A stretch of DNA of 64,000 bases. It comes from Mytilus edulis (lineage: Eukaryota; Mollusca; Bivalvia; Mytilida; Mytilidae). The DNA lies in NCBI RefSeq assembly GCF_963676685.1, contig NC_092356.1, forward strand, positions 21,625,750 to 21,689,749, given 5' to 3'. The translations under genes were made by a program, and so were the position numbers. This document shows, piece by piece, positions 1 to 11,978 of the stretch. Every line of letters begins with the position of its first letter. Position 1 is the stretch's first letter. The notes under the pieces were generated by a model, which searched no databases, had not been told where the DNA came from, and was given only the letters and a program-made list of their open reading frames with translations.

Positions 1-872
1 AGCATTGTCGTCTATGTAAAAGGGTCAAGACGCAATAGAGTGATTGTCAAAATGAGGGAATACAAGGTTTAAAAGCACCGAACCCCTGAATTTCTGTCTG
101 TTCATGTTACTCAGAAGAATATGCATACCCAGCTTACAAAGTTATGAGAAACAATTTCATACTGTAACACCAATAGCACCAAATACAGTCGTTGCGAAAA
201 TGTTGTTTTGATCATAGGCAGCTCAATTTCCCCTCCAAACTTGTATTATTTTGTCTACTGGTCGTAACATAAACCGACTACTAGTATCATCTGATCAATG
301 AATGTTTTGCCAGCTTCTCATGTTCAAACGTCAATGGTCATTAGCCCCACTGAAACCTGGTTATACGGTGTCTGGCTGTTAGAGAAGGTCTATTGACAAC
401 ACGACGTGCTCTTATGTTGCCTCGAACTACTGTGGGAACTTTAACATGACCACCTGGAGGCTAAGCTGTGGGAGTCAATAGGTCGGCTTTGAAACAACGA
501 ATAAGCAGTCTTTAATCCCGACGGGTTGTTAAACGGGTCATCCGGACCTTAGTCTATTATTTCCAGATCCTGTGTCAAGTTGATGTTGTGAAAGTGTACC
601 AATGACGGTGTTGTTCACATAAAACTAGTTACCTACGCTCCTAGAGCTGCCTCCGGCATTTGCCATGCCAATTACTTTTCGCAAATGTAAAAACAAAATT
701 GCCAGTTATATTTAGGTGGTGCTTTACTTTTGGCGGACTATATAAATGAAATTGACACTTTACAAATTTGGTTCGTCAAACCGCTTGTCTTAATTACAAG
801 CTCTAAAATTCACGTAGGCAGAATATGTTAAACTGAATACAGTAGAACATTTATTTTTTAAAACTACTGGAA
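1..872. other. Upstream non-coding sequence, no gene seen
   Basis: I see no exon, RNA gene or clear repeat structure in this stretch. It precedes a repeat copy and the first ependymin-related gene and may hold distal regulatory DNA of that gene, but nothing specific supports this. Confidence 0.4.
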
Positions 873-1300
873 AAAATTGAGAATGGGAATGGGGGATGCG
901 TCAAAGAGACAACAACCCGACCATAGAGCAGACAACAGCTGAAGGCCACCAATGGGTCTTCAATGCAGTGAGAAACTCCCGCACCCGGAGGCGTCCTTCA
1001 GGTGGCCCCTAAACAAATGTGTATACTAGGTCAATGATTATGGACGTCATACTAAACTCCGAATTATACACAAGAAACTAGTAACATTAAGAATCATACA
1101 AGACTAACAAAGGCCAGAGGCTCCTAACTTGGGACAGGCGGAAAGATGTGGTGGGGTTAAATATGTTTTTTTTTATAGCTCTCAATTCTCCCCCTATACA
1201 TGTACCTCTAGCCAATGTAGAAAAATTAAACGAAAAGAATACGCACAGTAAAACTCAGTTTAAGAGAATCCCGAGTCCGATGACATTGTCAGAAGAGGTA
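873..1300 (-). repeat. Retroelement 3' tail, minus-strand copy
   Basis: On the minus strand this stretch matches, with drift, the 3' part of the reverse-transcriptase element at 40,631-41,755. Shared landmarks, in order, are the segments about GACATCAGACTC, CCTGTCCCAAG, CAGGAGCCTCTGG and ACGCCTCCGGGTGCGGGA, and the terminal CATTCTCAATTTT. It is a 5'-truncated dead copy ending about 300 bp before the start codon of the first ependymin-related gene, so it may lie in or near that promoter. Confidence 0.75.
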
Positions 1301-1598
1301 ACAAAAGAAAATAAACAAAATGAATATGTTTTTAAATGAACTTCATGTATTATTGTTGTTCTTCGCAATATTATTTTAGTAAAACGTAAATCAAATACAT
1401 TGTACATCTCTTTCAAAATGACAATAGTCTAAAACTTGTAAATAACAAGATATCCGTTTTCCGTCACCATGTCCGATTTGTTTTAATAAAACGTAGTTCG
1501 ATACATGTACATGTATGTAACCAATGTAATAAGAGTCAACATATTTGTTGGTATTTAGGCGTCTGTTGTGTTTGAACAAAATATCATCAACACAAACT

Positions 1599-1736
1599 AT
1601 GGAGAAATTGTTACTTGTTTTTAGTCTTTCAGTAATTTTTGGCCAAGCTTATTCGTGTTGTATGCCACAAAAACTTGAGGGACAGATTGGGATGTCAATT
1701 GGATTGAAAAATAATGGAACTCCGTGTGCCATGACG
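1599..1736 (+). CDS. Ependymin-related gene 1, exon 1 (signal peptide)
   Basis: This exon codes 46 residues from the ATG at 1599. A hydrophobic core LLLVFSLSVIFG is followed by a likely cleavage site before CCMPQ. An in-frame ATG lies upstream at 1545, but only the 1599 start puts the signal peptide at the N-terminus. The donor is ACG|GTAAGT, phase 0. A CCAAT pentamer lies about 75 bp upstream (1521-1525); no convincing TATA box was seen. Confidence 0.88.
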
Positions 1737-4700
1737 GTAAGTGCTGCTTTTTAATATATTAAAATGGATTTCTAGATATACTTCGATTAGACAGACATAT
1801 GTCTCTGGTTCAATGTTGCGTTTGCTTTTTCTCTTATTTTGTTTTATTACGGACTTTACACTTTACAGTTTATGACATTGTTGAATGAAATACTCGATGA
1901 ATTACTGCAAGCGATCTTGCGCTTAACCCTTATTTTGTTTACCAACAGGTTTAAGTACTAGTAATTTAAGATTGCTTTTATATAGAAACTGCGAGCATTC
2001 TTTGATACGTTATAATTTGTAACCTACTAATTGGTTTGTGTTGTTTGTGTTTTATTATACATGTCTCATGTAAAATCTTTCTATTACGTATCTTAAGTTT
2101 GTTTATTTTTATTTAGGAGGATTTGTTTCATTTGACATACCTTCGATTGTAATTGTTAAAATTGTCAACTTATTGTAAACGCTTGATATAATTCGCCGTT
2201 TAAGAATCTAATGCATCCTGGGTAATATTTTCAAAAGTGCACACCAGAACGTCGTGATTGGTTAAAAATGTCATAAACAATGAAAATTCAACCAATGACA
2301 TGACGTTATTTTCATTTTGGGGTATGAGCAATGAAATTACCAATGATTCTTTAGATACTGAAACGGCCAATCAAGTCAGATCCTGACATACTGTGTTTCG
2401 CATAATAGACAAGTCTGTCTATTGATGTAGACTGTCTGTTGACTTCGTGATGTTGTTTGTCTGGTGTTTTTTCTCCATGGGTGGCTATCTTATTGACCCT
2501 CTACATCCTTTTATTCTATTGTTAATCTTCCTCCTTCTAAAAGACAATGCACTGAACGTAAAAATTGAACATTTAACAAAACAGAAAAAAATCCTTAAAC
2601 ATTTTACCTGAGGAAAATATGTTAAATTGTTACTGTAGTGATGCCTAGACTTAATAATTAGGTACAGGTAGTTAGGCTCTGTGGCACCGTTAAAGTCCAC
2701 AATTCCTCTAAAGTCCACAACACCGCTAAAGTCCACAACAATTTTACGCTAAAGTCCACAACGCCGTTAAAGTCCACAAACTTTCCGCTAAAGTCCACAA
2801 AATGACCTCCGCTAAAGTCCACAAGAAAACACCGTTAAAGTCCACAATAACAAGTTCCGCTAAAGTCCACAAAAAAGCACCGTTAAAGTCCAAACATTTT
2901 TTTTTATTTAATCAAAAGATCAATTTTCTGTTTCTTACACCTGATATTATAAATCTAATTAAAAGCATGGACTTTTGTTCTTAGAAAGTATATCTTGTCA
3001 GCATAAATCATATTTATGATGAATGAAAAGATTAATATAGTATTTTTCTTTATCACCAAAAATTTGATCTTTGTGTTGTGATTTTTTATCAATCAAACAG
3101 ACAACATTTCGGAAAAGTTATCTAGCTATTATACTCTTTTTATTCTTTAGAGAACATTTGTTCATCCACAAGAAACTCCAACATTATTTGTTCTTGCATT
3201 CTCTTTATGTATATGCTGGAGACATAACTTGGAGCCTTTATTTGACATTTAAATTTCCTTTGCAGATATCTATAAAACATAAGTAAGATGTTAATTCAGT
3301 GTCTGTAGGCTCCATAGCAGCCAGAACGGTCCGTAAATCTCAAAAATAGACTTTGAACCATCATGTTCTTGTTTGAAAGCAAAATAATGATAAAGAATAC
3401 CATACATTCATGCATTTTGTGGTGCTCAGCAGATTTCCATCACTCATTGGTTTGCATGTTTGTTTTGTTTTCAAAAAGAAAAATGAATTTGTTTCCGAAT
3501 GACAGATGAATTGAATAAATTATACGCGGATGTGGTTCTGTGTTGTGTATTATCCATGATGAGTACAAGTATATTTTTTTTCAACAATGTTACATGTATA
3601 TATGTTCCAGACAATATGCGTATTTGAACCGTACGGGTACGGTCTGGACCATATAAGTATACATGAAGTATGCTCGTAACGTATGAGTATACTCGTACGG
3701 TTTAGTATACGAGGTCGACCATACATGTGCATTTGTCAAATTTATCAAGAGCCAGAAAATGAAATAAAAACTTTGATAAAATACAAAAGTGACGCTACGT
3801 TTTTTAGTATGAAATTAAGTTCAAATGCTCAAATTGCAATTGAAGTTATTGGAAGTACATACATGTACATGTATATTTTGGAAGATAAGTTTTTAGAACA
3901 TTTAGAAACGTAACTTCAAAAACCGTCAGTAAAATATAATAGTCAGAAGTATTTGTCACCTACAATTTGTTGTTATATATATATATCATGAAAATCTACG
4001 TTTTTTTTCATAACAAATATTTAGGGACTAAATCATGTAAGATTTTAATCAAAATTAGTACCAATAGAAGCAGAACTCTCATAGGTTTATTTGTTTATTT
4101 GGTAATATATCTATTTTGAAGCGTTAATTATCAATTTCTGATGATTTAACACAAAGTTTTTATTTTATCCAAAAATTTGATTTGAACCAGGAGAAAAACA
4201 AAACTAACAGAAGAAAAGTATGAACAAATTTTAATAACCAATTATATAATTCAGAAAATTCTGCGCCTTCAACAAATGGTAATAGTGAAAATCCAGCTTT
4301 AAATGCCGTCAAATGTTAAAAAAAAATTCCATTCACTTGCCGATGTATTTGTTTGTTGAGAAATCCAGATCTGATAAACATATGTGTCTATGAGCATTGG
4401 AGGGTGTGGATATAGAATAAAGGCAGGGTGTGGTATAGAATAAAGGCGATAGGAACGTTCATCTTGCATTGAGCCCGAACACCAACAATTGTTAAACTAT
4501 CATATAGCCATATTGATTGATAAAATGTACGTCACATCAAAGTTCACGGTATCGCTTTCAGAGTTAATTTCCTTTCTTTATTCTCTTTTAAAGATACTTT
4601 TTTTAGCATTTTGAAAAGGCTAGATGGAAGACTAGTATAAAGTTTTAAGCTGAAACTTTACGAATTATATAATATCAAAGAACGTTTCTGTTCTTTTCAA

Positions 4701-7700
4701 TACAATTTTATTGGTTACTGTAGAACAGACTTAGCGTTTTGTGAGTTTATACATATTAATCTTGTGAGTTATTTTACATGTGGTTAAAACACTTTACCAA
4801 GATAAAAAAACTAGTTTATGCATATTTTTAAGGCCCATTTATTGGCATCGGTTTTCCCGTTTGAATGGTTTTACACTTGTAAATTTTGGGGACCTTTATA
4901 GCTTGCTGTTCAGTCATGGTGAGTCAAGGTTCCGTGTTGAAGGTTGTACCTTGACCTATAATGGTTTACTTTTATAAATTTTAACTTGGATGAAGAGTTG
5001 TCTCGTTGGCACTCATACCACATCTTCCTATATCGATCAAATCAGGTTTTATTGTGACATTTTCATAGACACCCATTCAACGCATCAATATCCGATACTA
5101 ATCGATAAAAATATAATTTAAAGCTTAAAATATTTTCTTTTTTATTTAGAATTTATCATATTGGCTTCATTTTTCCGTTCTGAAAATCATAACACATTAT
5201 TTTTCGTTGTTTTCTATAACGAACACCGAAATTAATAACCTTAAACGTTTGTTAAGTTTTCCGACAGGAAACCTTTGTGAATTCATAAACTTACTTTTGT
5301 TTATGATATACAAGATTGTTGCCTGAATGAATGCCGTTCAAAGGTTATAGATTAGGAGGCACGTTTGCTTTGTACATTAATTATGTAAAAAAGTGATTAT
5401 ATGCAAAGAGTAAGAGAAAAAAAAGTACTTGTAGAATGCAGTAATAATAACTAACGAATTTACAAACTTTTTAGAAATTATGTCCAAATTGGCCATCATC
5501 ATCATAATACAAAGATCAAAGTTAATGGAACAAAATCATATATAGATACTGTCCTTTTTCCATGTATCAAACTGATAAAAAAAATACTACCGAGAAGAAA
5601 GGCCCATGCTTTGTATTGTACGAACGGGATAAAAATAACGAATAATATATTTTTAACAATAAAAAAAAATGGTGTGGACTTTAACGGTGCTTTTTTGTGG
5701 ACTTTAGCGGAACTTGTTATTGTGGACTTTAACGGTGTTTTCTTGTGGACTTTAGCGGAGGTCATTTTGTGGACTTTAGCGGAAAGTTTGTGGACTTTAA
5801 CGGCGTTGTGGACTTTAGCGTAAAATTGTTGTGGACTTTAGCGGTGTTGTGGACTTTAGAGGAATTGTGGACTTTAACGGTGTCACAAGGCTCATCAAAT
5901 ATACTAACCTGCATTACAATAACTGGAAGAATTCAGTGCCCTTTAGCGGCCTATAGCCTATCGAGGCTAATATGGCAATCGGAGATTAGACGGAGATCAG
6001 CGCAATATAACGACTGACATTATTTGAGTTAGCATTCCATGTGTTAAAAACTGCAATTTGATAAGGGACCCTTATGGAAAAGAAACTGCTAACCCTTCCG
6101 ACACACCTGAAATCATGCCGATTCTTTTTGTTGTTTTTGTTACTCGATCTTTTATTTTCTGGGTTTAATGTTTAACTTTCGTCGTTATTTCACGTCACAA
6201 TTAATGATGTCTGATTTATACGACTTATGATTATTTTTGCCCTTTGGCTCTTACCTCCTTTTTTTGTTCAAAAAGAAGGCTTATATTGAACTACACAATT
6301 TGTTTTTAATATGAACATAAGGGTATGAGTACAAAGTGTGGACTAGGGTATAGATGCAACTTCCCGCTCATTTCTTTTAAACTACAGTCGACTCCTCGCA
6401 TTGCACCGGAATACATTTGTCCATTCGGCACCAAATAACCTTGGATATCAAGAGGCAAAAGATGAACCAGGATTCAAATCCTACGCATACAAAATATAGT
6501 CACTATACGAACAAAAAGAAATTTAAATTTAAAAGAGATCTGGTGCGTATTGTCTGAGGAACACTGAAAAATGATATTCCCTTTTCCGACCACATTATAT
6601 CGGAAAACATTCGGGACGAATATATATATTATAATTCACAGATGATATTGGATATGTTTCTTATGTCGTAACAACAATACCCTTCCCTTTTCACGAATGT
6701 GACCTACCGAATAAGACTACTAGTATTTACCGGATTTGTAATGACATAAGCAACACGACGGGTGCCACATGTGGAGCAGGATCTGCTTACCCTTCCGGAG
6801 CACCTGATATCACCCTCAGTTTTTAATAGGGTTCGTGTATCTAAGTCTTTAGTTTTATATGTTGTGTCTTCTGTACTGTTGTTTGTCTGTTTGTCTTTTT
6901 AATTTTAACCATTGCGTTGTCAGTTTAATTTCGATCTATTTGTTTGACTTTCCCTCTGGTATCTTTCGTCTCTCTTTTAAACATAAAATAATTTTGAATT
7001 TTCATTTGCAGGCATTTTATGATAAGTGGGCAATGGATACTTCTATAGGAAGGGGCTACCTTTCTGGAACACTGTACTACGGCCGATATCCAACTCACCA
7101 AGAGGTTTTTCAGGATTACAATCTGGTATGTCAATGTGATATTTATAGATTATCGTTGATCATCTCAACGAAATTAATTTTCTCGCTTAAGTCGGTACGG
7201 CGAAGGTGAGAAAAGCAATCGAGTTGAGAGGACGAATGATAATCTGTGTATCACTATTTTACCTATGACGACGTTGTCAATTTCATGTCAATTTCATTAG
7301 CAACGCAACGTGTCCCCTTAGTTTTTAGCGATATTTTTTGATATCACTCGACTCCGCTGAAAAAGGAAATTATTAGTTAGCAAGACAAAATGAAACTTGT
7401 GTAAAATAGCGATAATTAATATATTAGAACTTAATGCGACTTTTATAAACGTGAGATTAGCTTACTATCATTATAAAACCTGGTTTCATCCACCATTTCC
7501 TACATGAGAAAATGCCTATAAATAGTCTGGAATATGACAGTCGTTATCCATTCGTTTGATGTGTTTGAGATTTTTCTTTTGCCATTTTGATAAGGGACTA
7601 TTCGTTTTGAATTTTTATTGTATTTCCAATAGTATTTTTGTTATTCTACTTTTTGGGCTTGATAAAAAATTGAAGTTTGACATGAGTTTTGCTTTCTGCA

Positions 7701-10700
7701 AGAGGTCTCTCTGTGACTTTTAGATGAAGCACAGCAATTATTGTTCTAAATTCTTGCACTTTTATTGATAAGTAGAGGTAACAGTAGTATACCGCTGTTC
7801 GAAATTCATAAATCGATTGAGAAAAAGCAAATCCGGGTTACAAACTAATACTGAGGGTAACACATCAAATATAAGAGGAGAACAACGACACAACACTAAA
7901 AAGCAATAAACGAACTATAATATAACAATGGCCATTTTCCTGATTTGAACAGGACATTTTAGGAAAAAATGGTGGGTTGAACTTGGTTTTATGGCTAGCC
8001 AAACCTCCTGCTATTATGGCAATGTTAAATATAACATCAAAATGACAACATTACATGACAGGATAAATCGGAGAACATACAGTACAGAGAAACACACACA
8101 TACTAGTTATCAAAAGGTACCAGGCTTATAATTTAATGCGCGCGATTTGTCTACATAAGACTCATCTGTAATGCTCACATCAAAAAAGTTCGAAAGCCAA
8201 AATAAGTAAAAATTTAAAGGGCATTAAGGACCAAAAGTTTCAAAAAGTTGTGCCAAATACGGCTAAGGTTATCTGCCGTGGATAAGAAAATCCTTATTAT
8301 TTAGAATAATTCATACTTCAAACAGTAAATTTATAGAAATTTATAATAGATATATTAAACATGTTAACTACAGAATAAAATCGAATATACAAAAGAACCT
8401 AAATTAGCAAATCAAAAAGGCACAAAACGTATTATAAGTAAGCCGAAGAGATCGACGCACAAAGTGACGTCACTTAGGAATTTCTAAAAAAAAAAATATA
8501 TAACTATACATATTAAAACTATATATATATATATGTGCAATTTGTTTTGCCATGAACCAATCCATGTGTTTCCCATTTTAGGGAAAACAATATGAGCTTT
8601 CATATGGAAGGTGCACTGTTAGCCCATTACTATTTGACATTAAACCCGTAGGAGGAAAGTTTTGTATGTCACGTAAGTACAACATGGACATTTGTCACAT
8701 GTATCACCTTTCTGAATATTTATTTGTATAAAACAAGAATGTGTCCATAGTACACGGATGCCCCACTCGCACTATCATTATACATGTTCAGGGGTCAATA
8801 CTTTTATTTGGCATTAAAATTAGAAAGATCATATCATAGGGAACATGTGTTTCAAGTTGGTTGGACTCCAACTTCACCTAAAACTACCTTGACTAAAAAC
8901 TTTTACCTGAAGCGGGACGAATGGACGTACGGACGAACGAATAGATGAACGGACGGACGAACGAACGGACGCACAGACCAGAAAAAATAATGCCCTTCTA
9001 CTATCGTAGGTGGTGCATAAAAAAAGTGAATAAATATACACTCAGTCTCAGTCTGTATCAAATTGTCGAACTTATTTGTATACAGGCTAAGAAAATGTAA
9101 AATGTTTGGCTGAGTTGAGCATTTATATTTAGATTCGAATAGACTACATGTTCAATTTTAGGTTTTGAGAAAATGTATGATATGTACTGCAACTTTTGCA
9201 ATTGTTTAAAATTTAATATTTTGCAAATATCAATGCAATAGCCCCACAAGTATAAAACAACAGTTGGCAGTGCAACTATCGAAATCGTCAAAACCTAGCT
9301 CTATTGGTCATTGTAGCTGAAAACCTTGGAACTCTCGGCTGACATCCCTATTATATCCCCGTCATCATATAAGTTGAAACAATAAACTTTAAGATACCAA
9401 AGGATAGATTAAAGGTATTTGTGGTAGAAAAGGAACGGAAATACAATGAACGAACAAAAATGGATGAAAAGGCAAAACAAAGATGAACATCAGATACTTT
9501 ACTATGAGTATAAATAAAGACAACAGAAGTATGCCACTGTTTGAAATTCATAAATCGATTGAGAAAAAAAACAAATCCGGGTTACAAACTAAAACTAAGG
9601 GAAACGCATCAAATATAAGAGGAGAACATCGACACAACAGAAACACAACATTAAAATGTAACGCACACAGAAACGAACTATTATATAACAATGGCCATTT
9701 TTCTGACTTGATACAGGACATTTTAAGAAGAACAAAATGGTGGGTTGAACCTGGTTTTGTGGCATGCCAACCTCCCGCTTTTATGTCAATGTTAAATATA
9801 ACATTACAATGACCACATTACATGACAGGACTACAATACAAATAATGGGAAAACATAAAGGACAGAGAAACACACGAATAAAAGCTAACAAAAGGTACCA
9901 GATTTAAAATTTAATAAATATTTTCTGGTGTATAATAGCAGCAGCAGTTTTGTTTTATGTTTTTACTATTTTTTTTACTTTTTATTTACGCAATTTTGAT
10001 ATTTTTCTAGTAATCATCCGATCATGCCGATAATGAATCCAGATTTCTAAAATATTTTAACTCAAAATGATGTTATTTCTATTTTTCAGCTTCTGATAAA
10101 ATAATGGCGAGCTATAAAGGTTTACCTAATGACACGATTGATTTTGACATGTATCTGATTCAATTTCCTGGTGGCCAAATGACTATGTCATTGACGACAA
10201 AAGACTGCGCCCCATTATCTGAAAGTATCCATACAACAGAAGGTGTCTTTAATATGGGATTCATGGGACTCACAGAAGGCATTACAGACCCCTCAGTTTT
10301 CGAAATGCCTCAGGTTTGTAAAGATCTTCAGCCATCGAGGAAAAAGAGAGTAAGTATTATTCAAACCCCAATCTGGATTGTTTTATATAGTAAGAAGTGG
10401 TATTGTTGCAAAAAAATCATTTTATAAATATCATACGTCCGAATCGCTTTTCTGGATTTCCCTTTAGTTTGTGTAGTTTCCCTTTTACTTTTATTTCAGT
10501 TTTAGCGGTAATCAGCCCTCTTTTGTTAATATTCGAACTTCTGCACAATGCTTCTCATACGTTAATGTTTGTCACAATCAATTTGCAGATCGAGAATTCT
10601 GTAAGAGGGATATTCCTATATATAGACGAAACGCGCGTCTGGCGTACTAAATTATAATCCTGGTACCTTTGATAACTATCTAATCATGTAAAATACAAAA

Positions 10701-11978
10701 TACAAATAGCTAGAAAACTATTGGCAACAGAAACTCACATCAAAATATGAAATCAATCCAAGTGAATGACATTTGTAACTTCGCTATAAATATGGATGAA
10801 TAAGCGATAAAATTGCAAATGGAAATGGGAAAAATGTCAAAAAGACAACAACCCGACCAAAGAGCAGATAACAACCGAAGGCCACCAATTGGTGTTCAAC
10901 GCAGAGATAAAATCCCTAATAGTATAAATAGAACTGACTTTAAATAAGATTGAATAGGGTAATGTCTTGAATTGGTTGATGGTGGATAAAATGAGATAAT
11001 ATGGACGAATAACGATTGATGGTGATGGGTTCAATTGGTTAAAGTAACTAAAGGGTCTTTTATGTGTCTCTTTTACAACATAGTCATACATTCCGCACAG
11101 AAGAACAGACTCACTTTTTAGCATAGGTTCTACTGTTTGATGTGAAAAATGCAAGGAAACATTATATTTGTATAAAAAAAAAAATGTTTTAAATCAGAAA
11201 TAAATAATTTTTTTAAGATTGGTAAGAAAGTTAATTCATAATTAATGAAAAAAGATTTAAACCCTCGTTGATTTAGTTAATTATTTGAAAGGCGACTTTA
11301 CTTTAAATGATGCATTTTGAGTTTCGTATTTGACTTTCCATACCGACATTTCAAACTTCTGTAAATAAAACCACCATTGTAAGAATCTATTGTTTTCACT
11401 TCCTGTATACTGCAATCCGGATACGTATCAATGAGTACGACATTTCAATCGAAACAATATCTTGACAAAAAGAAAATGAAATAAATGTTTCTTCTTGATT
11501 ATTGCAATAAAAAAGAGATAACAGAACAAAAATAGACAAACCTTAAAAAAAAGTCGCAAGAAGTTCACTTGTCATGAAATTAGCATTTGCATGAAGCAAT
11601 AGACGTAGAGCAAAAACTTACGTTCGATTGAGGGAAACACTTTTCACCTTTTTTCCGTGCCTGGGGGAGATATAAAGATTTTTTTAATAACACATGGGAT
11701 AGTCTCAACCAATCAAATACTGTTTAAATTATCAATATGTATAAACAGTGAAATAAAATCATTTGTTGATCTTGCAGAACACCGAACATCTTTCTCAGAT
11801 ACCGTGTATTGTTTGTCGCAACTAAAGGCCGGGTACTATGGATTATGTTTTATAAATAGTAGAAACTAAAAGACACATACATGTAAGTTGGGACATTTTA
11901 TTGTACTCTTTTACTGAAATATTAATTTGCATTTTTTTACAGGAAGTAGGAAAAGTGCCATTCATTCCTGCTATCTGA
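1599..11978 (+). CDS. Ependymin-related secreted protein, gene 1 (five exons)
   Basis: Exons are 1599-1736, 7012-7125, 8582-8672, 10090-10349 and 11943-11978. All junctions are GT/AG with phases 0, 0, 1, 0, and they join to a 212-residue protein, a normal length for the ependymin family. Residues 1-19 form a signal peptide ending about at AYS, before CCMPQKLEG. Family marks follow: FYDKW, the block GKQYELSYGRCTVSPLLFDI, MTMSLTTKDCAPLSE, and near the end GITDPSVFEMPQVCKDL. The spaced cysteines fit the family's disulfide pattern. Ependymin-related proteins are secreted glycoproteins that bind lipid or calcium and occur in extracellular matrix, nerve tissue or mucus; the role of this one is unknown. 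A paralogue lies downstream on the same strand. Intron 1 carries a foldback element, intron 3 several repeats. The last exon codes only 11 residues and its stop is part of a minisatellite. The family call is firm; the function is not. Confidence 0.9.
2680..2895 (+). repeat. Left inverted end of the foldback element
   Basis: About ten tandem units of the form (C/T)CG(C/T)TAAAGTCCACAA with short variable spacers. Unit order and spacer sequence mirror the right end, which shows that the whole array is maintained as one inverted repeat. Confidence 0.88.
4815..5035 (+). repeat. Interspersed repeat (family ending in ATCATACCACATCTTC)
   Basis: A divergent copy of a repeat that recurs in the window around 28,930-29,135, 33,560-33,730, 34,565-34,710, 38,865-39,060 and 57,595-57,800. 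Landmarks are TTTTCCCGTTTGAATGGTTT, GACCTATAATGG and GAGTTGTCTCGTTGGCA. It is nested inside the foldback element, so one of the two inserted into the other. Confidence 0.65.
5672..5887 (-). repeat. Right inverted end of the foldback element
   Basis: Reverse complement of 2680-2895 with the same unit and spacer order; the visible differences are near the outer tip and at the inner edge. Confidence 0.88.
6690..6985 (+). repeat. Interspersed repeat (family with GCACCTG...TTTCGTC)
   Basis: A copy of a repeat also seen at 14,063-14,310 (minus), 23,325-23,615, 29,560-29,690 (minus), 50,316-50,606, 56,590-56,860 (minus) and 61,790-62,030 (minus). Landmarks are ACACGACGGGTGCCACATGT, CTTCCGGAGCACCTGA and CTGGTATCTTTCGTC. 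It ends fewer than 30 bp upstream of the exon 2 acceptor of the ependymin-related gene. Confidence 0.7.
7012..7125 (+). CDS. Ependymin-related gene 1, exon 2
   Basis: Codes 38 residues starting AFYDKWAMDTS. The acceptor is TTTGCAG|GCA and the donor CTG|GTATGT; both phases are 0. The paralogue exon at 28,741-28,851 has the same phases and 37 codons. Confidence 0.88.
7786..8345 (+). repeat. Composite interspersed repeat in intron 3 neighbourhood, copy 1
   Basis: The first part (to about 8110) matches 9525-9905 in the same orientation (AATTCATAAATCGATTGAGA, CAATGGCCATTTT, TGGTGGGTTGAA). The second part (8110-8345) resembles the repeat with GACGCGCGTTTCGTCTAC seen in the duplicated segment, here degenerate. 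Confidence 0.65.
8582..8672 (+). CDS. Ependymin-related gene 1, exon 3
   Basis: Codes GKQYELSYGRCTVSPLLFDI and onward to FCMS, then one base of a split Pro codon (phase 1). It carries the family's central Tyr/Cys block. The acceptor is CATTTTAG|GGA and the donor CAC|GTAAGT. Confidence 0.9.
8733..9022 (+). repeat. Interspersed repeat with GACGGACGAACG tail
   Basis: It runs from CAAGAATGTGTCCATAGTAC to CTACTATCGTAGGTGGTGCA and contains a small tandem stretch of (GGACGAAC) units. I recognise this as a common bivalve interspersed repeat. It lies in intron 3. Confidence 0.65.
9520..9905 (+). repeat. Interspersed repeat, copy 2 in intron 3
   Basis: Direct repeat of 7786-8110, about 1.7 kb further on, ending with AACAAAAGGTACCAGA. 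Open frames across it are not genes. Confidence 0.7.
10090..10349 (+). CDS. Ependymin-related gene 1, exon 4
   Basis: Starts with two bases that complete a Pro codon, then SDKIMASYKGLPND, and ends RKKR before GTAAGT (phase 0). It holds the conserved DCAP cysteine, the GVFNMGFMGL block and DPSVFEMPQVC. This exon is the strongest family evidence. Confidence 0.92.
10560..10690 (-). repeat. Fragment of the GACGCGCGTTTCGTC repeat
   Basis: Contains GACGAAACGCGCGTCTGGCG followed by TCCTGGTACCTTTGATAACT, the reverse-complement form of the repeat copies at 23,119-25,166. It lies in intron 4 of the ependymin-related gene. Confidence 0.65.
10812..10925 (-). repeat. Retroelement 3' tail fragment
   Basis: A partial, divergent minus-strand copy of the tail at 41,600-41,755, recognised by AAGACAACAACCCGACCA and GAAGGCCACCAATTGG. 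Confidence 0.6.
11943..11978 (+). CDS. Ependymin-related gene 1, exon 5 (last 11 residues and stop)
   Basis: After TTTTTTTACAG the frame reads EVGKVPFIPAI and stops. The phase (0) matches the end of exon 4 and the paralogue's last exon. The stop TGA is the first three bases of a TGACGTCA palindrome in the first unit of the following minisatellite. Confidence 0.8.
   Translation, partial: EVGKVPFIPAI

Larger units (their letters stand above)
2674..5893. mobile_element. Foldback-type DNA element with 216-bp inverted ends and 6-bp target duplication
   Basis: The element spans 2680-5887. Its ends (2680-2895 and 5672-5887) are near-perfect inverted copies, and each is a tandem array of about ten short units with the core TAAAGTCCACAA. 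The outermost bases are TGTGGCACCGTTAAAG on the left and TGTGACACCGTTAAAG inverted on the right. AGGCTC flanks both sides (2674-2679 and 5888-5893), as a target-site duplication should. The interior has no transposase; it holds an interspersed-repeat copy near 4815-5035. Long inverted ends built from short tandem repeats recall Foldback/Galileo elements. Whether it belongs to a known superfamily is not decidable here. It sits in intron 1 of the ependymin-related gene. Confidence 0.85.

Noticed and set aside
3600-3720. Palindrome-rich stretch with GTACGGGTACGGTCTGGACC
   Set aside because: Looks like a short dispersed bivalve repeat inside the foldback element; no defined ends found.
2485-6017. 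Open frames reading (V)DFSG/DFNG or WTLAE-like repeats in the foldback ends
   Set aside because: They are the tandem units of the inverted ends read as protein, on both strands, without splice or start support.
6440-6490. B-box-like GGATTCAAATCC as a tRNA gene
   Set aside because: No A-box and no acceptor stem at the right distance.
9483-9812. 109-codon + strand frame in intron 3
   Set aside because: It lies wholly in an interspersed repeat that also occurs at 7786-8110.
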